A stretch of DNA of 64,000 nucleotides from Gyromitra esculenta (lineage: Eukaryota; Ascomycota; Pezizomycetes; Pezizales; Discinaceae): positions 1,977,650-2,041,649 of the forward strand of contig JBCAML010000008.1 in the NCBI GenBank assembly GCA_038503075.1, in the 5' to 3' direction. A model generated the notes under the pieces. That model saw nothing but the letters and a program-made list of their open reading frames with translations. It did not search any database and was not told the DNA's origin. Below, one piece after another: positions 39,235-53,176 of this stretch (its first letter is position 1; each line of letters opens with the position of its first letter). Made by a program: the position numbers and the translations under genes.

Positions 39235-42200
39235 GATGAACAGTTATCTAGAATCAAACACTAGCTGTTGATTAATTGATGCGTTCTATACAGAATATTG
39301 AGGGTCGGATTTAGTCTTATGAGATAGTCTAGGTATGCGGGGCAACAGCATCTGGCAGTAAAAGCAAGGCCATGAAGCAGCATCGAGAGGCTGCAGCAGA
39401 AATACCGAAACAGAGGGGACAATAACAAGACAATTGAGACAAAGGAGTGAGACAGAGAAGTGGTGGGGGGTGTTCCATACCAAACTCAAAACCACGACAC
39501 GTCGATAAAAAGACCGACTTTGGTAAGAAGCACAAAAAGGAACTCCGACACGACTAGAAGACTTAGGGGTTGAAAGAAAAGATCTAAGACGTCCCCGGAT
39601 CCCCATGTTTATATCCACAGCGAGAGCCCTAAACACTCCTCGGATATCAACATGGGTAAGCTGAGCTGTTACATCTAGTTCGAGGAGGAGGTTGCGACCA
39701 GCTATTTCCCCTTTGTGCTGCATTCCAACCAAGACTGTGAAGAGATTGTTCCTTCGCTAACAGCAAGGCAAGCCGGATACCGGGGATTTTTGTTGGTCCG
39801 TGGAGCTCAGTACGGGTACTAGTATAGCGGAGCACATTACATCGACGATTACCTCAAGGCTATCTCCGGCCAACGGTGGGGAAACAAGCAATTACCGGTT
39901 CGGTGTTGGCTGCCTGGTCGGGCAGCTGGGTGGAGATATTGCAGAGACCTCCTTGGTTTGGTTAGACGGCTGGTTTGTAGATAATCAATTGACGATCAAT
40001 CCATCATTGCCAGCCTATCACAGGCGACGGGTACCTGAAAAGATTGCTTACTATTCGGCATTACTGCATGTGCATATTACTTGGCATCTACTTGTGTGCA
40101 CTTATATCTACACCTCCACCATACGTATATAGTGAGACCAAGTCGCGCCTCTCGGTACTGTTATTAATAGTAAATAGTTATAATCGGTCATGGCCTCCAT
40201 CAGTTGAACGATTTCTCCAGGGCGAGGCGGAGTTGTGAAGCTGGCTGTATAGCACATGGATTCCTCTGGTAAATTAAGGCCAGCATCGCCACGTTCCTGA
40301 ATGTCCTGCCGATCTGCTGTTGGAACGGGAACCCCCACCACCCCAGCCGTGCGTTGAGCCTCACCTGCCCAGCGCCCCATGTGGCACGCTGCAAGTGATA
40401 AGATAAGGCAAGTAATAGTGCTCTGCTCTATAAACCCCTATCCCCAGCGCAGCGAGTTGGGCATACCACCACGAGACAAGCCGAGACAGCTGCAGACATC
40501 TCGGCATCTGGATCTCAATTCCTTCTACGCCTCGCCGTCTTGTCCTACATATATACGTGCATAGATACCTGCCATGTGCTGCAGTATCTACCTATTTGTG
40601 AAATCAACTCTCCAGCATCCAAAATACGACTGCCCAGATGTCCCAAACGGCGAACCAACTCGGAGAGAGCAACCCGATCGGGAAACCAGTACTACAGGAA
40701 AAAAACAACGCTCGAGCGATCCCAGGGGATTCGAATGTTCCTATTCGCTCTCGCAATTGCATAACCACTCGAACCTCACTTTCTCTCTCGCTTCCCACTA
40801 GGGATATGCACGTAGTCGATCCTTGTCCGGATTTGGACAGCGCCTCCGAGCTTCCACTCGACTGCGTTCGCCGGGCTCCGCCCAGCCTTTCCTCATCAGC
40901 ACCACCTGGTAGATCGTGCGCACGCGTGGCGTGAAATAACGCCAAGATATCGAGAAATGTGCATGACATTGCCCTGAGGCAACGCTGACGAGTGCTCTTG
41001 CCTATACCCATCGCTAGCTTACTTCTCACTTCTCTAGCTCTCTTCACCAATCATTAACCTCTGCCACATTGCGGCATTGAGCTTCACTCTTACGTGATTT
41101 GGCCGGCTGCCTCGCAATTGATGGCGATGCTATCGCACGTGAAGATGAATATCCTGGTGAGATCGGATATTCTGCTAAACCGAGGTTTAGCTCTTGGTCG
41201 ATGGGCAAACTCAAGCTTGTGCTAACCTTGCATTTTTAGGGTTTGGCGGACATCTTGGCTAAGGGTTACCGGATTCCAAACCGCGACCACCAAGTGAGGG
41301 CTGATTAGCTGAGATACATATTCTTCCCGGATCGACCACACCACTAGTTCCGACTAGCGTCGACCTAGCCCCTGCTTTGGGATCTGTGCCTGTTGTTATC
41401 TATATATAGCTGCCACTCGGTCGTCACATATCGAGACTGACACTCAGTCTTTTCGCATGAGTTTTCTCTGCATGCCGTCCAGCCCTATAAGTGCTCGGGA
41501 GGAAAACTGCTCTTGCTAAAGCACTCCGTATTAGAACCATAAGCCAATCGCTGGCTATCTGATTGACAGCGAGTGAGAACTAGTTCGAAAAAATCAAAAA
41601 TACTAAGCCTTGCAAGCCAACGGCGCAACTAGCCCATCTTAGCTACTTATTTCAAGTCACCGCTGTATTTTAAAGCACTGAGCCTTGGAAGAGCTCAATT
41701 ATAGGCTTTAATTCAGGACATGCAGCGCATCATCACAGACGGCTGACGGGAGAGAAATCCCGAGTCATCACCAGAAATAAAATCACCGTACTGGGTAGAT
41801 ATCAATATATCGTGAAGCAAGTACGGAGTAATCAACACATGCAGCTGCAGCGGACGCTAAGTCAGTATTTAGGAAGCGGCATGCCATGTCGAATGAAAAA
41901 CAGACTTCATGAAAGCCATGCCTCGGCATCATTGCTAAGGCCACTTATACTGCAGAAAGTGCGCACGAAAACATGTCGCAGAAAAACAGCCTCATAATTC
42001 TTACACTTATTAGAAGAGGTTTGGTAAGCTTGGTTGTTTTCTTCGTGCTATCAAATGACCAGTCAGCATCATTATACATCACTCGTAGTCACGTGTTAGA
42101 CTCGAATAGCAACCTGGTCAGAAACTCAATACCGATGGATTATTTTGAACTCTACATTTAACTCAACTAACTGAACTGTGGTTATGGAGTAGGGTGTAAA

Positions 42201-45200
42201 AGGGTTACATAAGCATGTCGTATCTTGGCCCAATGAGTGCACGTGGGTGCATATTATGCACACAGTCTTTTCTTTTTCTCTGCGATTCCTGTCCAAGGAA
42301 TACTGCGCGATGCGGCTATCCAATCATCAACAACATGCCTCGCAGAAAATTTGCCGGCAAATCAGAGAGATTGCTCGCAAATTATTATCGAGGTGTGTGA
42401 ATAGCTATCCAAAGAATAAGCAATTATGGCTTAGACGGAAAAACTCTCCTGCAGCTATCAATGACTATAGTGATCGGGCTGTCTCCGCTAAAGAGAATAT
42501 TCTCCCGAATTTCAGAAACCAAGAGTCGAAATCTTAGAGCTGAACTAATCCGCACCAAGCTTGAGGCCGACCATCCTATTCCTAATCATCGTAACTTATT
42601 TCTAGTTCTAACAAAGTAGCTAGACGTGATGCGGTTAATGGGTGAGTTATCCAGGTTATCGCAATCAGCGATGCCAAATGCCGAGTCCTAGCGATATGCC
42701 CATTCGCTATCTCAGTTACTCATTATTGTAGATTATACTTGGATGTACTTTCTAATTGTGTGGTTCGCATACTTAGTCTTGGTAATCTTATACCACTAAT
42801 TATAAGTTGCAATACTTTGCTAGTGCGAAACAAAGTATTCAGGTAACTTTCATAGACAAATATGGATGCAATACTTATCTAGTTGTCAATGAGTACTTAA
42901 CCGCACATTAGCATACAAAAAGTCTATATTAGTGGTCGTGTGGACAGTTTTTCTCGTGGGGCAACACTACATATGTACTGTAAACCATACCGAAGCCATC
43001 CTCAGCTATAACTCCGCCCCACAAAAAGATAGTCTCGAACAAAAGATTCTCTTCGTTCCCTCACCAGTTAGCCTGATCAATAACTTGCGCAAGAATTCCA
43101 AAGGCAAGAGCCACATCTGCTGAATTCAGACAGCTCTCGAGTCTGAGCTTCAAATCCTCAATAGATGACCAATTGGAAAGCAATAATTTGCCGAGTGATG
43201 GCCCATGATATTGTTCATCACCAATAAGTCGATATGTTACGTTGTTAGAATTAAATAAATGAGGTGCTAATCAAGAAATTATTCTGAAATAATGTCAAGT
43301 ATAGTATATGTCTTGATCATTCCCTAACTCTGAAACCCTTTCTTAGAAATATGTTCTTTTACGAACCCCTACCCATTAGCAATTGTCACAGCTGATGTAA
43401 ATTTGGTCGGACTCGCATTTAAGTTACATACGCCAACTTTTCACAAACCTCATCGACAGCGAACGACTTCTGGCATATACAAATAAAGAGGGAATAGCGG
43501 TATCTAAGATTCTCATAATTGGTTGCTTCTTAAAAACATATCGACCAAAGCTTACGTAACAATTTTTCCATCAAAACACCCTTAAAACCTATGATTTGGG
43601 CGGGTATCGCTGGGCATATTGGCGAGTCAGAAACGCATCAGGATGTTTGTATAGCCAATTAGCTAGGAATCAGAAACGTATTAGGATATTTGTACACCAA
43701 GTTAGTTAGGACCTAGTCCGGATCCTCGAACCCTAAGTCTCTAAAAGAATGAGAATATATAGCTTTTTGCCGATAGAGTTGTACCAAATTTCTAGTCCCG
43801 CAGTGAAACCAAGTACAGCCCACCCACCAAATCCAAACCTACATTTGATGAATTGGCTGATGTTGTTCAGGCGACTTAGTCGTGATCACGTGAGTCATCA
43901 CTCATTGGTTGGGGCGGAGGCCTGTCTCTTCAAGACCAAACTCAACGTGCATCCCGGCCATACTCTATCTATCTACCCTTCTTACCACACGCCCATTCTT
44001 CAACACTATGAGGGAAAGGGAAAAGAACTCACCATATTCGCTTATAAACTATACTTGACTGGAGATATATATGCCACTGAGAGAAAACTGCATCCATGTT
44101 TGATGTAGCCGATAAACGCTGCCGCCGCGCCCACAGCCACACTGATCGCCCTCAGTACATAGAGTAGATGTATATTAAATCTAGATAAAGCTGCATCGCC
44201 GGGGACATTAACGGGAATTACCTTGGCGGTACTTTATCTCGGAGACAGCAAAGCACCTTCGGCAATCTCTTAAGGATTCAGATCCGGACCAATATCGGAC
44301 ATACGGAAAACGAGTGAGACACGGTGAGGAAACGGGGCAGGCTGCGTTAGTATAACCCCACCCCACCCCATCCCAAATTCTACCGGAAACCGAACTGTGG
44401 TATCACGGTACAGGCTTTGCTCCAGCAATCTCACATAGAATTGTGCATGCGCACCTATGAAGCATTGGCCTCATGTACATACGTACCAGTAGACTCTTTC
44501 TTTCTTTTTCTCGAAAGCTCAAACTCTAATTCCTGCAGAGAGGAATTCCAAATGCCACTCACTCCGGAGCGAAATTCGGCATCTTATCGTGGGGCCTAGA
44601 GTAGTCTTATTCACGGCCCATGCGGGTTTCCCGGTAAACGGATCTGAAGATATTACTTTAAGCGCGCAATACGTACATGTACATGTACATATACATGTTC
44701 ATGCAAATTAATCTAGAAGTGCTTCTAGTATACATATGTACGGGCAGAGAATTAAAGTGGCATATCAGATTCATAGAGTACCTGCCCAGGTCAGGTTCTA
44801 TTCCAAGATAATAACGTCCGGCAGAATAAGACGTGTGATTCTGGTCGGTATCATGCAATATTGGCATGTGGAGGCGTGATGGGATGGTGATTACACCGTC
44901 GCCGACCTTGTTATCTCCCTTTTTTTTCTTTTCTTCTTCGTTGAATACCCGTTTTATCCTTTCATTGCGAGCGTTAACGAGAGGAAGGGAACGGAGGGGG
45001 GGTTAGGTTGGATTAGGTGGAGGTATTGGTACCTACATAATGCATTAAAAGGAGGTACCTACTCCAACAGTCCAATGATAGAGAAGATAAGGACGCTCTA
45101 AATTATACGTATTGCGGCTCTGAGGTTACCCTTGGGATATAGAAGAACTGTACAGGTATATCTTCTCTACTGTCGTACGTTGTCGATAACCCATTTAGCC

Positions 45201-47688
45201 GGTTTAACCCGGATTCCTCCTTCGGTAAACCATGCAAGAGATCTTTGCTTTTTGTGGCGTGCAGCAAGGGAATGTGAAACAAACAAATGGAGAGTGAGAG
45301 GGGGAGATGGATGGGAACTTGGTTATTGTTCACGATAATTCGGATGAATCAATCACCGGCACGTACACTACACTCTATGTAGCTGTACGAATTCGAAGCT
45401 GGGATATTTCGGTGCGTGAATATAACCGATGCTTGACAGTGAATCTCGGATAAGGGCTTTGCTGGTTCGATTTTGAAGCCTCGTAGGGTTGCGAAGCATT
45501 AATGCTTACACTCCAGGTTCACCGTTCTAATCACTGTTTCGCATACGTATACGAGTCCTCAACAGTTTTTCCTAGCGAGTTTGCAGGATATTTTTACGTG
45601 TTGGGGGCATCCTCAAAGATTAACAAGTCAGCGGCTTCCGGAGAGAAGCAAGGGGGGATTTGAGGGGGGAGGGGGGAGGGGGGTCCGGCCGTATGTATCG
45701 TACGAGACTGGGGGATATTCCATTGTAGAGCTGTTCGCTTTCCTACTCGCCCGTACCTCCTGCTGAGTAAGTGTCATATTTTTTTTCTTAGCATTCTTAT
45801 TCTATAGAGAAGCGATTATAACAGTGTATATGAAGATATTTGCTGACATCTTGAATTTTATATTTTTTTTTGAGCGGCGATAACGGAGAAAAGATAACGT
45901 GATTTTTAACTGGACAGTCCACTGGTTGTACGTACTCTGCGTACGGTAATCTAGCCGGTACTACTATGCAACGTGTGATTAGTTGGCTTGAATTGCGATA
46001 TCACATCCTATCCGCGACTTGGGGAAGTAAAAACACCGCCGCGGCATGCGACATCTTTGATGTCACTGTCTGGAAGCGTTCCTTCTAAACAATATAAATA
46101 TCCTAAATAGGAGCGCGTATATATATAGTGTTTAGTGAATTCAATAGGACCTCTCGGCAGGGTTGGCACACATGTTTGGCTGGTTTCTATGTTTCAAGAG
46201 TGGAGTTTTTTTTTCCTCATAAACTTCAAGCTGTTTTACGACAAAGGTCGAAACGACCGTTGGGATATATTCTTCAAGTATATGTGTGTGTGCCTCTGTT
46301 TGGGTCTATTACATAACTGATTGTTTCAATTAAATGCAACTGATGCGTTACTGCGTGTTGTACGCCCTTCCTACATATACGTTGATGATCTTAAAACAAT
46401 CATCATCTTTAGCAAGTACCCCAAGAGACAGAGATACTCCTCGGAAGCCGAAGCCGCGTGCGTAACACTGAACACAACCACAGTTTGCTCTGATCATGGA
46501 CCGGGGCGATCATTGGCAAGGACATAAAGCGGTAATCATGACATCTATTTTTTTGGTATTTTGCGCTGCTGTACATATATTTATGCGTTTCCCAGCAGGG
46601 GCTGTGTATCATTTAAACATCAAGCCCTAAGCATATATGTAAGTTTGAAAAAAACACAAACAAAAAAAAAGTTTATCCCAGGGTTAGGTGCAGCGGCCAT
46701 GATACCTATTCTGTGATTATGAAGCACACACAGGGTAAGGATCATCATCACCTTTTTTTTTCATCGCACTACCGACCTCACATTCTCATGTGCTGTCACT
46801 CGCTCCTCATAATGCATTCTCGTCGTAGAACTTGCTCACATACGATCATTTCCTAATGATCGAATTCTGCTTTGGGCTATGTAAGTGCCCGCGCATTGGA
46901 GGTAAGCGGTAGTTTACTTTGAGTTCGAGACCCTTCGCTAGGAAGAATTGTTGGAGGGCCTAGTTGCCCATGTAATACTTAGAATCCTGTGATAGCTAAC
47001 TATAGAATCGAGATAGCAGTACTACCGACCCCCTCGAGCTCTAGATCAGCGCTTCTTTTCATCTTATCACCAAAATCAAGGTAATGCACTTGTTATCCCC
47101 GAAAAGGCGAGCGCGAATCTTGAAAAGCAACTACTTTTATTTTCATATACAAAAATAAAGTCCAACCCAAAAAAAGAATACCGAGCTTGGTACACAATGG
47201 CCGTTGGCCATAGAGAGTAAAATACAAAAACTCCAAAGGGTATCATTGAACTGAGATGGAAAAGAAAAACGAATTCAGACGAGGGGAGATTAATAATAAA
47301 AAGAGGAGCTCATCCCAGAGGGGAAATGCTGCCCGGTGTTGGAAAATGTTCCAGACACCCCAATCAAGGCGTACGAGCATGCCAAACGAAAACACACCAG
47401 CGCGCCGTGTCAAATCAAGTGCGGAATATTAAGCACAATGCACCGTAAACGAAGAACCCGATAAGCCGAGATGCACAAGAAAGAAAATCAACCAACGACC
47501 AAAAAAAATACGCATTTTTGTTTTTTCCAACATAAGAAAATGCATCCAGTCCAAAAGGAAATACCCGCCAGCTCAGGGAAGAAAAAAATGGAAATTTTAT
47601 GATGCCAAGCCTGTCATTTTAATGTCATGATTTTAGCTTTTTTACGTGTAACTTCATGATTTCGTAGGTGAGGTTGATTGTTAAGATT
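39235..47688. other. 8.4-kb region without recognisable genes
   Basis: Promoter of the sedolisin gene on the left, then mostly AT-rich sequence with short unsupported frames (longest 148 codons, 40604-41050 minus). It has no introns that join frames, no transposon domains and no tRNA cloverleaf that I can see. It contains a tandem duplication at 43627-43714, short alternating ACATGTAC tracts near 44670 and a G-rich patch at about 45650-45685. It could hold long non-coding RNAs or decayed transposons that I cannot recognise by eye. Confidence 0.5.
43627..43714 (+). repeat. Tandem duplication of a ~44-bp unit
   Basis: Two adjacent units sharing TCAGAAACG, ATTTGTA/GTTTGTA and AGTTAG/AATTAG blocks, about 80% alike by eye. 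Non-coding. Confidence 0.7.
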
Positions 47689-49202
47689 TTACGGGAACCA
47701 TTTCTTGAAGATCCCTTGGGAGGTACCGGTGGGAGAAGAATCCCTCCTCACAGTCGAACTAACAGAGGATTTCCTCCCGATGTGCGAGAAGGAATTTTTG
47801 AAGCTGGAGGAGCGTGGGGATGCTCTACCAGTGCTGTCATTAGACTTTTTTCGGGGGCATTTTTCGGGCTTGTCTTCGTGAGAGATCTGCGCGGGAAAAG
47901 GTCAGCTGGATCATTGCGATGGGATGTCTAAACCATCGAACACTCACGATCCTTTCGACTTTAATTGAAGTTTGACGTTCAAGCTTTTTGGCCTTCTCGC
48001 CCCGACGCTTTTCTTCCCGTAGTCTCTCCAACTAAATACAAAATATAAGTTAGAACTCTCGTAGTACTGGAGTAAATTTTTGACAAGGGCAGAGATCAAC
48101 TTACGGGCTCCAAAACTTCCTCCTGTTCATCGCTCCACTGTCTATTGGCCTTCTTCAGCTTCTGTTCGAGGTATGTGAGATGTCGCTCTTTCTCGTCCGT
48201 CCATTCTTCGTCAAAAATCATGACGTCAGCTTTGTCGTCCCAAGCCCCATCCGGAGTGACGCCTCCGGATCTGCTCCTCGACATCGTCAAGATCGATTGA
48301 GTGCGACTGGAATCCATCTGTTTACCGGGATTAGTTTCCATCTCCGGATGATGCCTTGGGAAACGAACTTTATAGTTTTCCCATCCCGATTCAGATCCCA
48401 ATCCTCCAGCCATCAGCCTGACCCGCTCCCTCTCCACCTCTGTACCCATCTGTTTCAACAGCGTTCTCTCCCTGTCGACCGCCTCACGCTCAGCACGCAG
48501 CATCTTCTCGGCCTGGTCCACCCTGTTGACCTTGTCCTGCAGCGTCTTGAGCAGCCGGAAGTTTGCATTCGAGAGATTGACCAGATCGCCAAGATCCGAG
48601 ATGAGAGGGTGTCCAGACTGAAATCCGTATCCCCGAGGCTGGAGCATATCATCAGACTTGACGGCGTCAGACGCTAGGGAAGCGAGGGAATGGACGGATC
48701 CGCGACGAGAAGGTGCAGGCGATGGGTTCATGAGTTGGATCTGGTGGAGATCACGGCAATGTGTTTGGAGCTCATTGTTGGTCTCGCGTAGTGTTTTCAT
48801 CAGATTAGAGGTCGCGGCGCTGACATCACCGTTTCCAGCGAGATCAAAGCCCGCACCGCTGGTGTGGAGCTTCAAGTTTCCCTTTTTGGTATATCGAGAG
48901 CTTTCCGCCTGGGCAAACTCTCCATCATTCACCGTGATCTGGGCTTGGCTATTTTTGTGCACAAGGCCAGCAAGATCGGATGCGGTAACGGCCTCCAGGC
49001 AGTGGGGGCAGCGAACAGCAACGAAGGATGATGGCGACGGATGGTTCTTGTCGCTGGTTGTGGTGGGAGCTGAGCAGATGGAAAGGGTGAAAACCGACCT
49101 GACGGAAGCCAAGGAGTGTTTACGAGAGAGGGATGGAGCAGTAGGCTCCACAGGGCTCGATAGGGGAGGAGTGGTAGCGGGGGTCATAGGGTCCATCATC
49201 AT
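47689..49202 (-). CDS. Coiled-coil protein with N-terminal CxxC motif, unknown function
   Basis: Three exons on the minus strand, 49202-48105, 48031-47948 and 47886-47689, all in phase 0 with consensus donors (GTAAGT, GTGAGT) and introns of 73 and 61 nt, encode 459 residues. The N-terminus is Pro/Ser/Thr-rich. A CPHC (RCPHCLEAV) near residue 65 may be half of a metal site. Then come several predicted coiled-coil stretches: NLMKTLRETNNELQTHCRDL, LLKTLQDKVNRVDQAEKML with AEREAVDRERTLLKQM, and WTDEKERHLTYLEQKLKKAN with the charged helix of exon 2, LERLREEKRRGEKAKKLERQ. The tail is Ser/Arg-rich (SPRSSSFKNS, SSVSSTVRRDSSP) and looks phosphorylatable. No signal peptide or membrane segment. The layout suggests a cytoskeletal, scaffold or spindle-pole type protein, but I recognise no named family. 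Confidence 0.82.
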
Positions 49203-52200
49203 AGTTTCAAGTGGGGGGCTGGGAACAGAACGAGAAGCTGAGACAAGGAGAGGAGAGGAGAGGAGAAGACCCGAGTGAAGGAGGAAGTGGGTGGGTTGAT
49301 GAAGGCAAAGGCTGAGCCGGGTCCAGGAGGAGGAGGAGGAGAATAAAAGGACAGCCGTGTCAATGTCACGGGCCTACGCAAGAGGAGATACGGATGACGA
49401 CGGCTGGGTCTGAAGCAGCAGGGAGCCGGAAAGAGACAGAATGTAATATAAGACAGACCGACCAGACAGACCGACGATGCAGCAACAGACAATGCGAGAC
49501 GAGACTACAGGGAAGCTCGGGGGACAGAGTAAAAGAAGATGTAGCAGAGGCAGATCGCGAAGGGTGGTTCTTATACTTGAGCAGAAGCAGCCAAGCAGCA
49601 GAACGAACGAAGGAGAAGAAGAAAAAAAGAAGACGGACCGACTGGAGCGGCATGCAACCTCTGCTGTGCTGCACGAAAGCTTGGTACGCACCAGCCATAC
49701 AGCACCGCCATTGGCTCCAACAACATCACCAATTCTATTCCGCTGGGGAAAGCCACCGGCGTCGTGTGCAGGCGACGGTGCGACTGGAGCACTCTGCCGT
49801 GTTCAACAGTCGTTACCGGCAGCTTGGTAATCGGCATCATAGGTACATGTAGAACTGAGTGGAATAGGGTCCATATCCCTTCCTCGTATTCTGTGTAGCT
49901 ACATATAGCTACATGTACTCGCACGCTCTACGTCAAAGCTAGATTGCATGGGAGGATACATGTCGTCGCACGTCACTGGCTCTTGGTTGGTCGTCGAGCT
50001 CTGTCCCGTTCTATTCTGCCCCTACAGCCCCACCGCTCGCCCACGTGGGGAGGGAACAAAAAACACCCCCCCATGGCTCGGATAGGTACTACTAACAGGG
50101 TGGGGGAAGGAGAGCAAAAGCTCTCTTCCAGAAGTCGTGTTTGAAACGCTTGACCGCAGAGCCTCTCCAAGCTTTGGGGGCGTTGATCCCAACCGTAACG
50201 TAAACCGTACCTGCTGTGCCCTAGACATGTATGTACCCACTCAACCGCTACGCTGCGCTATAGTGTACAAACGGTCCGCAGCGAGCCAGGGGACCTGTCG
50301 CTGGGCATTGGCCAGAAGAGCCACGTAGAATGCTCTGCTCTAATTTCATTTTGTCAGCACCCTGTTGGTGTCTGATGGCTGAACGGTGCTGGTACAAGGA
50401 TAGGTGACTGAGGGTCACACAGGCAACATACGGTTGCTCTTTTTTTCATCTCTCAACCACTCTCCCGCTGGTTGGCTGATGGCTCGGCGCCCGAATGCCT
50501 GCCCGGGTTTTCACGAGTCTTGGCATTCTGCATTTTCCCCGATTCCCCCCAACCCTCGATCGATGGGAGATTCCGGCTTTCGGTTTCCTCCTGCCCTGCC
50601 CTGCCCTGTCCTGCCCTGTCCTGTCGAATGCGGGGCTCGCTTCCGCAGAACCCTCCTGCAGCTCTAGTGCGGATGCGTCCGTTTCTCCGGATGCAGAGGA
50701 CGCAGAGCAACCGATCCGCGGCCTTCGTCTTGGAGTCGCAGTGGTGATGTAGTCGCCGCACGGGCCCTGGACGACAGAGTTGGGTGTATATCATGTACCG
50801 TGGCTGTTGGCCGCGTTATGCGCGCTGTGGCTGATTGACGGTGGCGCTGTGGCTTGTGCGAGTGATGATCCATGAATGAGTTTAGCGATATCCCCGTCGC
50901 TGGTGTTTTCTAATCCTCTCTGAAACTAGGACTGCACGCGAAACCAAAACGTGCATCGTGTGTTGATCCCTGGCGTGATATATTCGATAATGCCTACCTT
51001 TAATCTGGAGGCATGCACGGATTTCAATTCCTTTTTGCGACCAAGACCTGTCCGAAACACGTCAATCTGACGTTCTCCCCCGTCTTCAGAAATAAAAGTC
51101 CCCGAGTCCGGCAAACCGTGCCTGATGCTCTCACCGTGGCTCCGGTCTCAATGAAAATCGTCTGCACACGATTCGAGACCGAGCTTGGTGGTCACGAGCC
51201 CCAACCCCGCAATCTCAACCGATCTGGATCTGGATCTCGATCTGAGCTGCCCCGGGTTACAGCGAGCCCATCACATGGCGTGGTGGGGGATACGGCCTTT
51301 TTGTGAACGAATGTCACCGAAGCATGCAGTGTCATTTTCCTTTCCTTTCCTCTCCCCCTGTCCAGTCCGGCGGGAAATATGGGGAAGTCAGAGAGCTCCG
51401 AGGGGGACAAGCGGAAAATCTTCACCCGTGTAAACGAACGATTTCTATTCATTCCCTCATAGAGGCGGCCCGAGCTTGCAGGGTGAGGTTTTGGTTAGGT
51501 AGGTGGTGTTCGTGCCATACCTCCTCACTCTTCAGGACATCCAAGACATAGCTATACGCGGTTGGCAGCTTAGAAGAAATTGCCACCGAAATACTCCGAT
51601 TGCTAGAAACGTTTGATGGAAAAATTTTGATTCCCTATAGTCGTTTCACGAACGGTTCTGGAAATCTCTTTATATGGAACTGGCCTGCTGCCGGCGCCGT
51701 CTGACGACATATCAGGTCCTCAGCGTTCCTATTTGTGGATGAATCTGTTGGCTGCTACAATTTCTAACTCAATCGTCTCGATCGGCCATGAAGGAATGCA
51801 GGCCGACCTGCAAGCATAGGAAAAGTAATTACCCATGGATTCTTTTCTTAGGGCACTAATAGGTACTCTCAAGTCTATTCTACAGCGTAGGTATTCAATT
51901 GGGGACTGGTACGGATGGTCAGGCGTGGGGGCGTAGCTTTGTTTACAACGTGGGGGTTAGTGTCTGCGGGGCGTAATAACTGACTCAGCGCTGCCTGTAA
52001 AATTTTTTATATACTTAAAGGCATAGCGTAACGTTAATTGAACGTTTTATTCTCCCCGCAGAAAGGTAGCACCGGGATGAGAGGCTTAAATGTTCCACAG
52101 AAAGAAAAAAATAATCTAGCCTATATTATAATACTGCTAGAGTAAATGTAGACTGTCCACTAAACTAGCCCATGTGGCGACTGAACTTTCTGTCATTCGG

Positions 52201-52750
52201 TGACTTCCGGTTACTGTCACATTGTGAATACTGAAATCATTGTTTGGGAAACATCGAGCGATCGAGCTTATGTACCCATATCCCCTCGGGATTGGGCTGC
52301 GAAAAGTTTCAAATCTTTGCTCGGCCAATGAACTGGACTAGAAGTTGCGTTTAGGCAAATCGTATTACTAGTAGTGTTGATGAGCTCAGGATCCATGCAT
52401 GTGGCTGGTTGGTTGTGTGCGATGACATGACTTTTGATTTAAGCACCATTACTTCTTGTAACTTTAATGAAAGATCCAGGAAGATGTTCGCGATCGAGAT
52501 GGTACTAATGCCTACCCTTAGTGATATTATTTCTACGGCATGCAGCGTCTAATGAGATAAGGTTACTGCTCCTGAAGTGAAGGTGCTGTAGACTTCTGTC
52601 ATGAGTATGAGAAACAAGTTACCAACAAGCATTCGCATTATAACATATTCAAATACTATAGCTGATTTTTTTATAACTGGCCCGTGAAAAAACTCTAGCA
52701 ATTTATGAGCTTATGCTTGTGACATACCTGAGTTACGCGTTATTGAGTGA
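49203..52750. other. Intergenic region without recognisable genes
   Basis: The GA-rich leader and promoter of the coiled-coil gene lie at 49203-49640. A CCTGCCCTGC minisatellite lies at about 50586-50626 and a GATCTG hexamer tract at about 51219-51246. Frames such as 49394-49852 are purine-tract artefacts. From about 51500 the DNA becomes more AT-rich towards the retroelement block. Confidence 0.5.
50586..50626 (+). repeat. CTGCC/CTGTC minisatellite
   Basis: About eight tandem 5-nt units, CTGCC with some CTGTC variants. Open frames across it are spurious. Confidence 0.8.
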
Positions 52751-52755
52751 CCAAT

Positions 52756-53176
52756 TCTCACGGTTCAGTCCCTCGTTAAGCCCTTCAGTATCCCTGAAGG
52801 TGAGCAGTGCTACTTAAGCGAGGTGCTAATACGTTCGAGGAGTGCAGTGTTTCTACAAGTTCTACAAGGGGTCTATCTCAAGGCGAGATAAGTGCAGCGG
52901 AGTGGGCAGCGACAGCAAGGGTTCTGAGGGAGAACCGAGATAGTATTTCGACAGTTACAAGAGAAGGTAAACGAGAACGTTGCTTAAGGAAAGAAGAAGA
53001 AAGAGTACAAAGACGACTAAAATCCTTCACTTAAATACCCCACTTTCCCGTAACACCAGCCAACAACCCGACAACAACCGAAACATAACCAAACAACAAA
53101 GCCATTATACCCAAGGAAATTCTCCGTAAACACCAGTCCCTTCGTCCTAACCCATTACCCGGTTCCATCCGCGAAA
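52756..53176 (-). repeat. Solo LTR of the element B family
   Basis: 421 nt in reverse orientation, with TCTCACGG at the left and CCGCGAAA at the right, that is, the TTTCACGG...CCGTGAGA ends inverted with one change. A perfect 5-bp target duplication CCAAT (52751-52755, 53177-53181) proves a complete insertion followed by LTR-LTR recombination. The U5 hairpin and AAGCAACGT are conserved. Confidence 0.9.

Noticed and set aside
46885..46945. tRNA-like B box (AGTTCGAGACCC) in the gene desert
   Set aside because: No A box at the right distance and no stems that would form a cloverleaf.
49366..49852. Overlapping frames on both strands (110-152 codons)
   Set aside because: Produced by a purine-rich leader without stops. 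Low-complexity Ser/Phe or Lys/Arg translations without family resemblance.
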